64,000 nt of DNA, from assembly GCF_900172215.1 (NCBI RefSeq), contig NZ_FWFP01000013.1:1-64000 (forward strand), given 5' to 3'. Position 1 is the first letter of the stretch, and each line of letters begins with the position of its first letter. The notes beneath the pieces were generated by a model. That model saw nothing but the letters and a program-made list of their open reading frames with translations, was not told where the DNA came from and searched no databases. Source of the stretch: Ruegeria meonggei (lineage in GTDB: Bacteria; Pseudomonadota; Alphaproteobacteria; Rhodobacterales; Rhodobacteraceae). The position numbers and the translations under genes were made by a program. This document shows, piece after piece, positions 38,951-47,805 of this stretch.

Positions 38951-39886
38951 ATGGCGTTGTTGATCGAAACCGGGCTGACCGATTGGATAAGCGACGACGA
39001 CATTGCCCACGATGTTCGGCAGCAACACCCGGACATGGATGTGCGAACGCCGGCCACCCTTGGTGATGCCAGTGAAGTCACTATGGTGGCTGTCGTTGGC
39101 CTAAGCGACGATCACCCCAAACGCCTGCCCAACCTGCAACTGGTGCAAAAGTTGGGCGCCGGGGTCGAGACGATCGTGAGCAACCCAAACCTGCCGTCCC
39201 ATGTGCGCGTTACACGTCTGAAACCGGATGCACCGGCGCAAGAGATTGCCGAGTGGTTTGTTGCCTACGTCCTACGTCATCAGCGCCATATGGCCTTTCA
39301 CGAAGCCGCCCAGCGCCGCGCGGAATGGGTCCCTAAAGCCCCGCTATGTGCCCCCGAAACGGTGGTAGGCGTGCTTGGGCTGGGCCATATTGGTACGCGC
39401 AGTGCCGCAATGCTTCGGGCGGTTGGATTTCAGGTCATGGGCTGGAGCCGCTCCCCCAAGCAAATCGAGGGCGTCACCTGCCTGCACGGCAACGCGGCGC
39501 TGCCGGAATTGCTGGGTCAATGCGACCATGTCTGCTCCATTTTGCCGTCCACGCCTGAAACCATCGGCCTTTTCGACGCCGAGATGCTGGTGGCGATGAA
39601 ACCCGGCAGCCAGTTGCTGAACGCAGGTCGCGGCGATTTGATCGACGAAACGGCCCTAGTCGCCGCCCTGAACAACGGCACACCGGGCCATGCGGTGCTG
39701 GATGTGACCTCAACAGAACCGCTGCCGTCGGACCACCGGCTATGGGCGCATCCCGGGGTCACGATCACTCCTCACGTCTCGGGCTGGCATCTGGGCGAAG
39801 CGCTCACGGATGTGGGCGAGAATTTCAGGCGGCTGAGCACTGGCGACCCCTTGCTGCACGAGGTCGACCGGGCGCGCGGCTATTGA
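38951..39886 (+). CDS. ghrA: Glyoxylate/hydroxypyruvate reductase A-like dehydrogenase
   Basis: This 311-residue protein is a D-2-hydroxyacid dehydrogenase of the GhrA type. It has the NAD(P) motif GVLGLGHIGTRSAA, the NAGRGDLIDETAL segment and the catalytic ITPHVSG ending. I use the ATG at 38951, preceded by GGGAGGAGG. Glyoxylate is the end product of the purine cluster that begins about 0.5 kb downstream, so reduction to glycolate is a plausible link (inference). The exact substrate is not fixed by sequence. Confidence 0.87.
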   Translation: MALLIETGLTDWISDDDIAHDVRQQHPDMDVRTPATLGDASEVTMVAVVGLSDDHPKRLPNLQLVQKLGAGVETIVSNPNLPSHVRVTRLKPDAPAQEIAEWFVAYVLRHQRHMAFHEAAQRRAEWVPKAPLCAPETVVGVLGLGHIGTRSAAMLRAVGFQVMGWSRSPKQIEGVTCLHGNAALPELLGQCDHVCSILPSTPETIGLFDAEMLVAMKPGSQLLNAGRGDLIDETALVAALNNGTPGHAVLDVTSTEPLPSDHRLWAHPGVTITPHVSGWHLGEALTDVGENFRRLSTGDPLLHEVDRARGY

Positions 39887-39893
39887 ACCCGTA

Positions 39894-40250
39894 TCAGGGC
39901 GTCAGGATCCAATTGCCGCCGGCATCGCGGCATCGGCGGGTCCTGACCTCACGCGTTTGCTCGGCCCCTTCTGGCTGAATAAAGTGCTGCAAATGCACAC
40001 AATTGTCGCGCACGTCCCGAACACGAATAGTACCTTTCGAGCCGGTCGTTTCGTTCATCCACGTGCTTTCCGTACCCACCTGCGGCGTGCCGCTGGCCAG
40101 CATGGCATCCGCCGTCGCATTCACGACGCTGAAATCCTCGGGGCTCAAACCCATTTCCGCGATGATTCGGGACAGCGGCTTGGCCTGAACGGCCGCAGCC
40201 GCTCCTAACAGGGCAACCGCCATCAGTGTAGAAGAAATCCAGGCTTTCAT
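39894..40250 (-). CDS. Small secreted protein of unknown function
   Basis: The 118-residue product has a signal peptide (MKAWISSTLMAVALLGAAAAVQA). The mature domain has two cysteines in the C-terminal half (DNCVHL and RRCRDAGGNWIL). The spacing and the ending resemble the C-terminal domain of 17-kDa surface-antigen-like proteins, but the match is weak. It converges with ghrA, 8 bp from its stop, and diverges from allE. AAGG precedes the ATG at 40250. Confidence 0.7.
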   Translation of the reverse strand: MKAWISSTLMAVALLGAAAAVQAKPLSRIIAEMGLSPEDFSVVNATADAMLASGTPQVGTESTWMNETTGSKGTIRVRDVRDNCVHLQHFIQPEGAEQTREVRTRRCRDAGGNWILTP

Positions 40251-40425
40251 GATCGCCTTACCTCGCTGAAATAGATTTGCATTCAAGAATATACTGGCAA
40301 CGCAGGCGGGCCAAGCCCCGTTACGCGACCTTCAAATTATCCCGAACAAACCTATCGCAATCCGGGCGCTAGGACCGGCAGATTAATCCCCCCATAGTGC
40401 CCAAACCACGAAGCAGAGGCACCCT

Positions 40426-41259
40426 ATGGCACATCCATCCTATTACGCACCCACAGGCGGACACCCCGGTCAGGACCAGCTGTTGACTGATCGCGCCATG
40501 TTCACCGATGCCTATGCCGTGATCCCCAAAGGCACGATGCGCGACATTGTCACCAGCTTTCTGCCGTTTTGGGAAAAAACCCGCCTTTGGGTCCTGTCCC
40601 GCCCCCTCAGTGGATTTGCCGAGACGTTTTCGCAATACATCATGGAGGTTCAGCCCGGTGGCGGCAGTGACCGTCCCGAAATTGATCCTCAGGCACAAGG
40701 CGTGCTGTTTGTGGTTGAGGGCACAGTGACGCTGACCCTGGGCAGGGATGTTCATGTGCTGGAAACAGGCGGATATGCCTATATTCCCCCAGGATCGGAC
40801 TGGGCCCTGCACAACCGCGCCCAAGACACCGCCCGGTTCCATTGGGTCCGCAAGGCCTATGAGACAGTTCCGGGTCTGGATATCCCTGATCCGATCATAA
40901 CCAATGAGCGCGACATCGCCCCCACTGAAATGCCCGGCACCGAAGGGCGCTGGTCAACGACCCGTTTCACCGACCCTCAGGACCTGCGCCACGACATGCA
41001 CGTGAACATCGTCAATTTCGAGCCTGGCGGCGTAATTCCCTTTGCCGAAACCCATGTGATGGAGCACGGGCTTTACGTGCTGGAAGGCAAGGCGGTTTAC
41101 CGGCTCAATCAGGACTGGGTCGAGGTTGAGGCCGGCGACTATATGTGGTTGCGCGCTTTTTGCCCTCAGGCCTGTTATGCGGGCGGTCCGGGGCGATTCC
41201 GCTATCTGTTATACAAGGATGTGAACCGTCACATGCCTCTGACATTGTCCAAACGCTGA
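40426..41259 (+). CDS. allE: (S)-ureidoglycine aminohydrolase-like bicupin
   Basis: AllE converts (S)-ureidoglycine to (S)-ureidoglycolate and ammonia. The 277-residue protein has two cupin domains; the C-terminal one carries the metal-binding pattern PFAETHVMEHGLYVLEG. Related proteins are often labelled bifunctional allantoicase/aminohydrolase, so this gene may be annotated either way. GAGG precedes the ATG. It lies in the urate cluster but on the opposite strand from the permease and allA. Confidence 0.88.
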   Translation: MAHPSYYAPTGGHPGQDQLLTDRAMFTDAYAVIPKGTMRDIVTSFLPFWEKTRLWVLSRPLSGFAETFSQYIMEVQPGGGSDRPEIDPQAQGVLFVVEGTVTLTLGRDVHVLETGGYAYIPPGSDWALHNRAQDTARFHWVRKAYETVPGLDIPDPIITNERDIAPTEMPGTEGRWSTTRFTDPQDLRHDMHVNIVNFEPGGVIPFAETHVMEHGLYVLEGKAVYRLNQDWVEVEAGDYMWLRAFCPQACYAGGPGRFRYLLYKDVNRHMPLTLSKR

Positions 41260-41349
41260 AGCCAAACAGGCTTTTTCCGCCGCAGGGGTTCACACAAGAG
41301 CTTGAATCTGGTGAAATAACCTCGGCATTTTAACACTGGAGATTGTTCA

Positions 41350-41673
41350 ATGGTACTGCGTGGATCGATTCTGGCACTGGTCGCCATCACTGGCCTGACG
41401 GCGTTTGAGGCAACCCCGGTTGCCGCCAAGGAAGAGACCAAATCGGTCTTCAGCATGAGCCGCACCTGGGCCGTCACGCAGGTCTCGGACTCTCCGGTGG
41501 TGTATCGTGCCACCCGCGACAACAACAATCTGAACCCCTTTGGCCCACCCCCGCGTCTGCGCACGGTTCAGGCTATCGCAGCGATTCAGCAAGCCACAGG
41601 GTGCAAGCCGATCGTGGCCAGTATGTATCAGAACATTTCGGGCCAGTTCTTCTCGCAGGTCAGTTGCAACTGA
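41350..41673 (+). CDS. Small secreted protein of unknown function
   Basis: I do not recognise this 107-residue protein. A signal peptide (about residues 1-26, ending near VAA) precedes a mature region with a Pro-rich FGPPPRLR stretch and two cysteines (TGCKPI and VSCN at the end) that could form a disulfide. GGAG precedes the ATG. It lies between allE and the GAPDH gene on the same strand. Confidence 0.65.
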   Translation: MVLRGSILALVAITGLTAFEATPVAAKEETKSVFSMSRTWAVTQVSDSPVVYRATRDNNNLNPFGPPPRLRTVQAIAAIQQATGCKPIVASMYQNISGQFFSQVSCN

Positions 41674-41728
41674 CTTGGGCGGCGGCTTGGGCATTGAGGT
41701 CTGATGGGCTCGCTGCCATAGCTTGCGC

Positions 41729-42715
41729 ATGAAACTCGCGATTAACGGATTCGGCCGTATTGGCCGCACGATCCTGCGGCAGCTGCTGGCTTTGCCGCTG
41801 GGTCAGGATATTGAGCTGGTGCTGATCAACGATGTCGCACCACTTGAAACCTGCGCTTATCTTTTCAAATACGACAGCACTTTTGGCCCCTATCCCGGAG
41901 CGGTCGAAACCGGCACTGCGTCCATCATCGTTGATGGGCACACTATCCCGGTCACCCATAGCCCGGATCTGTCCCGCGTTGATCTGACCGGGGTCGATGT
42001 TCTGATGGATTGCACCGGGATTGCGCGTACTTCGGACGTGGCCAGCCAGGGGCTGACCGCCGGGGCAAGCAAAGTTCTGATCTCTGGCCCGTCGCCCGCG
42101 ACCGAGGTAACCATCGTTCTGGGCGCCAACGAGGACCAGCTGGGGGACGCGCGGATCGTGTCCAATGCGTCCTGCACCACCAACGGGCTTGCACCGCTGG
42201 TCAAGGTTCTGGACCGGATCGGAGGCATCGCTGCGGCACATATGACCACCATCCACTGCTACACCAACAGTCAGCCGATGGTCGACGCACCGCGCGGCGA
42301 TCTAGCCCGGTCCCGCGCCGGGGCGTTGTCTATGGTGCCTACCACCACCAGCGCAACGCACCTGATTGATGAGGTCATGCCCCATCTCGCAGGCCGTATC
42401 TCGGGCGCCGCTGTGCGCGTCCCCACCGCTAGCGTGTCTGCCGTCGACCTGATCGTGACACTGGAACGGGGGATGTCAGAAACTGCTTTTGATACGGCAC
42501 TGCGCGAGGCCATTGCACACTCATCGGTTCTGGGTTGGACCGACCAACCCTTGGTCTCTTCAGACCTCCGTACCAGACCAGAGTCCCTTGTCCTTGCAGG
42601 TCCCGAGACGCGAATGGTGGGGAAGAACCAAGTCCGTGTTTTTGGTTGGTATGACAATGAGTGGGGCTTTTCCGCGCGAATGTTGGACGTCGCCCGCCTG
42701 ATGACCAAAAGCTAA
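41729..42715 (+). CDS. gap: Glyceraldehyde-3-phosphate dehydrogenase-like protein
   Basis: The 328-residue enzyme begins with MKLAINGFGRIGR and has the catalytic SNASCTTN with C149 and H176 in the TIHCYTN segment. Several positions differ from housekeeping GAPDH: SNASCTTNGLAP, HCYTNSQ and the short ending FSARMLDVARLM. It may be a paralog or an erythrose-4-phosphate dehydrogenase-like enzyme. It lies unexpectedly inside the purine cluster and ends at a strong hairpin. Confidence 0.85.
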   Translation: MKLAINGFGRIGRTILRQLLALPLGQDIELVLINDVAPLETCAYLFKYDSTFGPYPGAVETGTASIIVDGHTIPVTHSPDLSRVDLTGVDVLMDCTGIARTSDVASQGLTAGASKVLISGPSPATEVTIVLGANEDQLGDARIVSNASCTTNGLAPLVKVLDRIGGIAAAHMTTIHCYTNSQPMVDAPRGDLARSRAGALSMVPTTTSATHLIDEVMPHLAGRISGAAVRVPTASVSAVDLIVTLERGMSETAFDTALREAIAHSSVLGWTDQPLVSSDLRTRPESLVLAGPETRMVGKNQVRVFGWYDNEWGFSARMLDVARLMTKS

Positions 42716-42741
42716 GCGGACCGCAGCGCACTGCGGTCCGC
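42716..42741. terminator. Hairpin between convergent gap and permease genes
   Basis: GCGGACCGCAG (42716-42726) pairs perfectly with CTGCGGTCCGC (42731-42741) around a CGCA loop, directly after the gap stop. The plus-strand T content afterwards is low. On the minus strand the stem is followed by TTAGCTTTTGG. It probably separates two convergent transcripts. Confidence 0.6.
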
Positions 42742-42751
42742 GTCTTCAGAG

Positions 42752-44179
42752 TTACTCGCGTGGCAAACTGCCTGACCCATGCCCGGCCATACCGCCCGAA
42801 ACTTCTTCGGTCGCTTCGTCGGCCAGTTCATCAGGCAGGATCAGGTTCAGCACAATAGCGATCAAAGCAGCAGGCAAAAGGCCACTTTTCATCAGAATAC
42901 CCAGCGTATCAGGCAGGTGCTGAACTGCGTCGGGTTCCAATTGCAGGCCGAAACCAATGGAAAGCGAGATCGCAAAGACCACCATATTGCGCCGGTTCCA
43001 ATCCACGTCAGACAGCATCGACACACCTGCCGCAACCACCATCCCAAACATAACGATAACACCACCGCCCAGAACTTCGATCGGAACAGTCCGAATGATT
43101 GCACCGACCTTGGGCACCAAGCCACACAGGATCAGGAACAACGCACCGATGGTTACGACATTGCGGCTCATGACTCCGGTCATCGCGATCAGGCCGACAT
43201 TCTGACTGAACGACGTATTCGGCAGACCGCCAAACACCCCGGCCAGCGCCGAGCCGAAACCGTCCGCATAGGTGGCACCCGTGATCTCTTTATCGGTAGC
43301 CTCGCGCGCGGCACCGCCCTTGGTCACGCCTGAGACGTCGCCCACCGTTTCAATGGCCGACACAAAAGCCATCAGACAGAAGCCAATGATAGCAGCAAAA
43401 GAAAACTCGAACCCGTATTTGAAAGGAACCGGAAGGGCAAAAGCTGAGGCCCGGCTCCAACTGGTGCCAATGGCCTCAAACGTGACCATTCCAACCATCA
43501 GAGCATAGACATAGCCAACGGCCAATCCGATTAGCACAGCTGAAACCGAGAGCATTCCGCGGGTAAAGAACTTCAAGCCCAATGTGACAATGATCACCAC
43601 CAACGCTGCTGACCAGTTCAGTGCTGACCCGTACTCTGGCGTGCCAATCGCAGGAACGCCTCCTGCCGCGTATTGGATACCCACTTTGACAAGCGCCAGA
43701 CCGATCATGGTGACGACAAGCCCAGTTACCAGCGGTGGCAGGGCAAACCGAATCTTACCGATCACTGTGCCCAGCAACGCATGGAAAACTCCACCAACGA
43801 CAACCCCACCAAACAACGCCGCCAGACCGTCAACGCCTTTGCCCGCGACAAGCGGGATCATGATCGGCAGAAACGCAAAGCTTGTTCCTTGTACAATTGG
43901 CAGCGCCGCACCAATCGGGCCGACTGTAACGGTTTGCAGCAAGGTCGCCACACCCGCAAACAGCATCGACATCTGGATCAGATACAGCAGTTCAGGGAAA
44001 TCGGGTGAGTTTGACCCGAACCCGAAACCAGCCGCCCCTGCGACGATAATCGCCGGCGTCACGTTCGAGACAAACATCGCCAAAACGTGCTGAATGCCCA
44101 ACGGGATCGCCTTGTGCAAAGCCGGAGTATAGTTTGGATCCCGAAGCTGTTCGGGTGTTCCTATGGAAGTGTCAGCCAT
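42752..44179 (-). CDS. NCS2-family purine (urate/xanthine) permease
   Basis: This 475-residue protein has about 14 membrane helices and the NCS2 signatures FGGLPNTSFSQNVGLI and FVSAIETVGDVSG. The family carries nucleobases or urate with H+ or Na+. Its position 63 bp downstream of allA in the urate operon suggests urate, xanthine or allantoin as substrate (inference). A GAGGA site precedes the ATG. It converges with gap. Confidence 0.9.
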   Translation of the reverse strand: MADTSIGTPEQLRDPNYTPALHKAIPLGIQHVLAMFVSNVTPAIIVAGAAGFGFGSNSPDFPELLYLIQMSMLFAGVATLLQTVTVGPIGAALPIVQGTSFAFLPIMIPLVAGKGVDGLAALFGGVVVGGVFHALLGTVIGKIRFALPPLVTGLVVTMIGLALVKVGIQYAAGGVPAIGTPEYGSALNWSAALVVIIVTLGLKFFTRGMLSVSAVLIGLAVGYVYALMVGMVTFEAIGTSWSRASAFALPVPFKYGFEFSFAAIIGFCLMAFVSAIETVGDVSGVTKGGAAREATDKEITGATYADGFGSALAGVFGGLPNTSFSQNVGLIAMTGVMSRNVVTIGALFLILCGLVPKVGAIIRTVPIEVLGGGVIVMFGMVVAAGVSMLSDVDWNRRNMVVFAISLSIGFGLQLEPDAVQHLPDTLGILMKSGLLPAALIAIVLNLILPDELADEATEEVSGGMAGHGSGSLPRE

Positions 44180-44242
44180 GAGTTACTGTCCTCTCTGTCA
44201 GAGTTCACGGGGGTCTTGCCGCTTATCCCGCGGCTTCAATGG

Positions 44243-44728
44243 TCAGGGCACAACCTCATACGGAGTGTCGAACCAGTGTTCTTCCAGATTGCTGCCCGCC
44301 CCGATCCGGTCGACAACTGCAAACAGCCCCGAACCCTGCAACGGTGTCAGAACGCCGTGCCATGTGCCCCGGTGGTAATTCACCGCCTGCCCCGGCGCTG
44401 TGCAAAAGGCCAGTGGCACACCCGGCTGGCCCGCGATATCCGGCGCGACGATTACCAGAAACGATTGGTGCGTCATCGGGATAAAGGCCTGACTGCCCTC
44501 GGGGTGCCGCTCAACCATTTCCAGTTGATAAGGCAAGCTGCGTGGGTTTGCATTGAACAGGCTGACCCCTGCCCGACCATCCGAGAAGTCCAGCGCCGCG
44601 CGGTCGTGGTACCGGCCACACTGTCCCTGATTGATGAGCTTGTCCGGATCGCCCGCGCAATCGATCACGTCGCCAAAAGGCGCAAATGCCTCAGCCGTCA
44701 AGGGCGCAATCACAACCCTGTGGCTCAT
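44243..44728 (-). CDS. allA: Ureidoglycolate lyase
   Basis: AllA splits (S)-ureidoglycolate into glyoxylate and urea. The 161-residue protein carries the family patterns TAEAFAPFGDVIDC and VNYHRGTWHGVLTPL. It overlaps the PuuE-UraD gene by 4 bp and precedes the permease. It is the last enzymatic step in this cluster. Confidence 0.9.
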   Translation of the reverse strand: MSHRVVIAPLTAEAFAPFGDVIDCAGDPDKLINQGQCGRYHDRAALDFSDGRAGVSLFNANPRSLPYQLEMVERHPEGSQAFIPMTHQSFLVIVAPDIAGQPGVPLAFCTAPGQAVNYHRGTWHGVLTPLQGSGLFAVVDRIGAGSNLEEHWFDTPYEVVP

Positions 44729-46143
44729 GACGGCAGCAAGTCCTGAAGGCGGAACGCAGCAATCCGTTCGACCTGTCGGCAGGCCTCGGCGAATTCAACA
44801 TCGCGGCTTTGGTCAATCCGACGCTGAAACGCATCCTGGATCGAGGCTTTGTCGTGATCGCGCACCGCGATGATGAACGGAAACCCGAACTTGTCGGTGT
44901 ATTGTTGGTTCAGCTTAGTGAAAGCCGCCCGCTCTGCATCGGTCAGCGCATCCAACCCGGCCGAGGCCTGTTCGGATGTGCTTTCCTGCGTTAGCCGCTT
45001 GGCCTGCGCCAGCTTGCCGGCCAAATCCGGGTGCGCGGTCAGCACACCCAGCCGCTCTTCCGGCGTGGCCGACCGGAACATGCGGGTCAGCGCGTTGAGC
45101 AACCCGCCCGCCGTGTCATGGGCCGGTCCCAGCTCTAATGCATAGGCCCGTTCGGCAATCCAGGCGGAATGCTCAAAGATTCCGCTATAGGTCGCGACAA
45201 AGACCTCACGATCCATCTGAGACGGTCTCGGCTGCCGCCTGGGGGGATGCTGTGTCGCCCAATGTTCGGCGATCTGCAGCCGCGTCGCGAACCACACATC
45301 CGAAAACCCGCGCACGTAATCCAGAAACCGCTTCAAGGCCATCACGCGTCCCGGACGCCCGATCAGACGACAATGCAACCCGATCGACAGCATCTTCGGC
45401 GCGCCCGCTTCACCTTCGGCGTAAAGCGCGTCGAAACTGTCCTTGAGGTAGGAATAGAACTGATCACCCGCATTGAACCCCTGCGGCGTGGCAAAGCGCA
45501 TGTCGTTGCAATCCAGCGTGTAGGGCACAATCAACTGATCCCGCCCGCCGGTCTGCACCCAGTAGGGCAGATCATCCGCGTAGGTGTCAGCCACATAGGC
45601 GAACCCTCCCTCTTCTGCCACCAAGCGCACCGTGTTCTCAGAGCAGCGGCCAGTATACCAGCCTCGCGGGCGTTCGCCGACGACCTCGGAATGCAAACGG
45701 ATGGCCTCGGCAATCTGCGCGCGTTCCTCGTCCTCGGACATGTCCTTGTGTTCGACCCATTTCAGGCCGTGGCTGGCGATCTCCCACCCAGCGTCCTTCA
45801 TTGCCGCTAGTTGATCAGGTGACCGGGCCAGGGCTGTCGCCACACCATAAACAGTGATCGGCATATCCTGCATCAACCGATGCAAACGCCAGAACCCCGC
45901 GCGCGACCCGTATTCATAGATCGATTCCATGTTCCAATGCCGCTGACCCGGCCATTGCGCCGCGCCTACGATTTCCGACAGGAACGCCTCGGATGCTGCA
46001 TCCCCGTGCAGCACACAGTTCTCACCGCCTTCTTCGTAGTTCAGCACGATTTGTACGGCCAGCCGGGAACCACCCGGCCAGGCGGCGTCTGGAGGATTGG
46101 CTCCGTATCCGATCATGTCACGGGGGTATCGAGGCGGCTGCAT
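44725..46143 (-). CDS. puuE: Fused allantoinase PuuE - OHCU decarboxylase UraD
   Basis: Residues 1 to about 305 match PuuE, a metal-independent allantoinase with a polysaccharide-deacetylase-like fold (MIGYGANPPDAAWPGGSRLA; GWEIASHGLKWVEH). Residues about 311-472 match UraD, which decarboxylates OHCU to S-allantoin (IFEHSAWIAERA, HPDLAGKL, KFGFPFIIAVR). The fusion makes S-allantoin and hydrolyses it to allantoate in one polypeptide. I start at the ATG at 46143, with GGAAG upstream; one at 46176 extends into the divergent promoter. The gene overlaps allA by 4 bp. Confidence 0.92.
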   Translation of the reverse strand: MQPPRYPRDMIGYGANPPDAAWPGGSRLAVQIVLNYEEGGENCVLHGDAASEAFLSEIVGAAQWPGQRHWNMESIYEYGSRAGFWRLHRLMQDMPITVYGVATALARSPDQLAAMKDAGWEIASHGLKWVEHKDMSEDEERAQIAEAIRLHSEVVGERPRGWYTGRCSENTVRLVAEEGGFAYVADTYADDLPYWVQTGGRDQLIVPYTLDCNDMRFATPQGFNAGDQFYSYLKDSFDALYAEGEAGAPKMLSIGLHCRLIGRPGRVMALKRFLDYVRGFSDVWFATRLQIAEHWATQHPPRRQPRPSQMDREVFVATYSGIFEHSAWIAERAYALELGPAHDTAGGLLNALTRMFRSATPEERLGVLTAHPDLAGKLAQAKRLTQESTSEQASAGLDALTDAERAAFTKLNQQYTDKFGFPFIIAVRDHDKASIQDAFQRRIDQSRDVEFAEACRQVERIAAFRLQDLLPS

Positions 46144-46304
46144 GGCATCTTCCGTTGTTGGGCGTTGTAACAGCATTAGCCTAGAAAGACGCTCATGATT
46201 ATCAAACTAATCCGAACGCTGTTTCCGGTTCTTTAGGCATTTCCACTGTTTTGAACTTTGCGTCACACTGTGGCAAACCAAAAGACAAATCAAAGGAGAT
46301 ACCC

Positions 46305-46661
46305 GTGGCTGGCTATTTAACAACCCACGTTCTGGACACGGCGCGCGGCTGTCCGGCCGATGGGCTGCAAATCATTCTATATGAAACCTCCGGAGACACC
46401 CGCCGTGAACTGGCCGTCATGGAAACCAACGCGGACGGACGCACCAACAGTCCCATTCTGCCACAAGATGCCTTCAAGACGGGCACATATGAGTTGATCT
46501 TTTTCGCCGGAGATTACCTGCGCGCCACCGGTCAGGACGGGGATGATCCCCTGTTTCTGGATCAGGTGCCGATCCGGTTCGGCATGTCAGACCCTGACGC
46601 GCATTACCATGTGCCGCTCTTGCTGTCGCCCTACGGGTATTCAACTTACCGGGGCAGCTGA
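46305..46661 (+). CDS. uraH: 5-hydroxyisourate hydrolase
   Basis: UraH hydrolyses 5-hydroxyisourate, the PuuD product, to OHCU. The start is GTG at 46305 with an ideal AAAGGAG upstream, giving 118 residues. It begins with GYLTTHVLDTARGCPADGL and ends in the diagnostic YRGS tetrapeptide of this transthyretin-like family. It diverges from puuE across 161 bp that should contain both promoters. Confidence 0.95.
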   Translation: MAGYLTTHVLDTARGCPADGLQIILYETSGDTRRELAVMETNADGRTNSPILPQDAFKTGTYELIFFAGDYLRATGQDGDDPLFLDQVPIRFGMSDPDAHYHVPLLLSPYGYSTYRGS

Positions 46662-46712
46662 ACCGTCACGGCAGGCACCCGCCTCTGCGTCGCTTTGAAC
46701 ACCGCGCACCTG

Positions 46713-46745
46713 CGCCGCGGCTTTGCCGCGGCGCCCGGCCCAACG
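46713..46745 (+). repeat. REP-like hairpin plus GGCCCAAC element, copy 2
   Basis: GCGCCGCGGC (46713-46722) pairs perfectly with GCCGCGGCGC (46726-46735); two bases later GGCCCAAC follows (46738-46745). No T-run is present. The layout is the same as at 19256-19289. A second possible stem joins GCCCAACG with CGCTGGGC nearby. Confidence 0.55.
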
Positions 46746-46788
46746 CTGTGCAGGGCCCGCTGGGCACAAACAGGGGCGGTAGTGTTTC

Positions 46789-47709
46789 TTAATCTGCAAC
46801 CTCGGCACTGCGCACGACCTTTGCAACGCGCGCAATCATGAAGTCCATGAACAGGCGCGCCTTGGGGTCCTGGTGCCGCCGATGGGTGTACAGACACGCC
46901 ATCTGCACAGGAACCGGAGGCGTCTCAACCGCAACAGGCACAAGACGCCCGGCGCTCAGATGGTCTGCGACTTCAAACATCGGTTTCATCGCGATGCCCT
47001 GCCCGGACAGAGCCCAGTCGGTCAAAACATCTCCGTCATCGCATTCGAACCGGCCTGACACTGCGAACCGCTTGGGGCCGTCGGGCGTATCCAACACCCA
47101 TTGGAACTCCGAGGCCCCCGGAAAGCGCAGGTTCAGGCACTCGTGCTTATCAGCGACCAGATCGGCCCCGGTGATTGGCATGCCGCGGCGTTTGACATAG
47201 TCCGGTGCCGCACACAGGACCCGCTGACAATCCGCGATCTTGCGGATTCGCAGGGTACTGTCCTCGGGCTGACCGATGAAAAACGCCAGATCAAGCCCTT
47301 CAGTCGTCAGGTCCACAGACCGGTCCGTCAGACGCAGGCGAACGTCAATCTCGGGGTATTCCGCCAGAAAATCAGGCACATGCGGCGCAAGTAACCTGCG
47401 CCCGACGCCCAATGGGGCCGCCACAAACAGCGACCCGCGCGGTGCCTCGGTCAAGTGAACGACCTGCGCCTCGGCCTCATCTACCGCATCCAGAACCGCC
47501 ACCGCACCCGGATAGAAGGCCCGCCCCTGCTCGGTCGGGCTGAGGTTGCGCGTCGTGCGCTGAAACAGACGCACGCCCAGATGATCCTCAAGCTGGGAAA
47601 TCCGGGCCGACGTCACCGCAGGTGAAATCCGCAGGTCTCGCCCGGCGGCTGACATACTACCAAGATCGTAGACCCTGACGAAGGTGCGGATGTTATCGAG
47701 ATAGGACAT
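46789..47709 (-). CDS. LysR-family regulator, probably of urate catabolism
   Basis: The 306-residue protein has an N-terminal winged helix (about 1-60, with SMSAAGRDLRISPAVTSARISQLEDHLGVRLFQRTTRN) and a substrate-binding domain. The start at 47709 fits the family; the frame extends to 48033 but would invade puuD on the opposite strand. It diverges from puuD, and LysR proteins commonly activate their divergent neighbour, so puuD and perhaps the cluster are likely targets. The effector is unknown; a purine intermediate is plausible. Confidence 0.9.
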   Translation of the reverse strand: MSYLDNIRTFVRVYDLGSMSAAGRDLRISPAVTSARISQLEDHLGVRLFQRTTRNLSPTEQGRAFYPGAVAVLDAVDEAEAQVVHLTEAPRGSLFVAAPLGVGRRLLAPHVPDFLAEYPEIDVRLRLTDRSVDLTTEGLDLAFFIGQPEDSTLRIRKIADCQRVLCAAPDYVKRRGMPITGADLVADKHECLNLRFPGASEFQWVLDTPDGPKRFAVSGRFECDDGDVLTDWALSGQGIAMKPMFEVADHLSAGRLVPVAVETPPVPVQMACLYTHRRHQDPKARLFMDFMIARVAKVVRSAEVAD

Positions 47710-47805
47710 CTTATCGTTTTTTTTGATACAGTTTGACAATATACGGGAATACCGAAGAAAAGCCCGCTTGCCTAGTGTAGCGGTAAGCAATCGGAGAGAT
47801 CTTTC
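47710..47805. promoter_or_regulatory. Divergent promoter region between LysR gene and puuD
   Basis: This 96-bp region must hold promoters for both genes. A TTGACA word lies at 47733-47738, but no good partner hexamer lies 17 bp later. ATAC words recur at 47726, 47741 and 47749. An operator for the LysR protein is expected but cannot be placed exactly. Confidence 0.35.
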
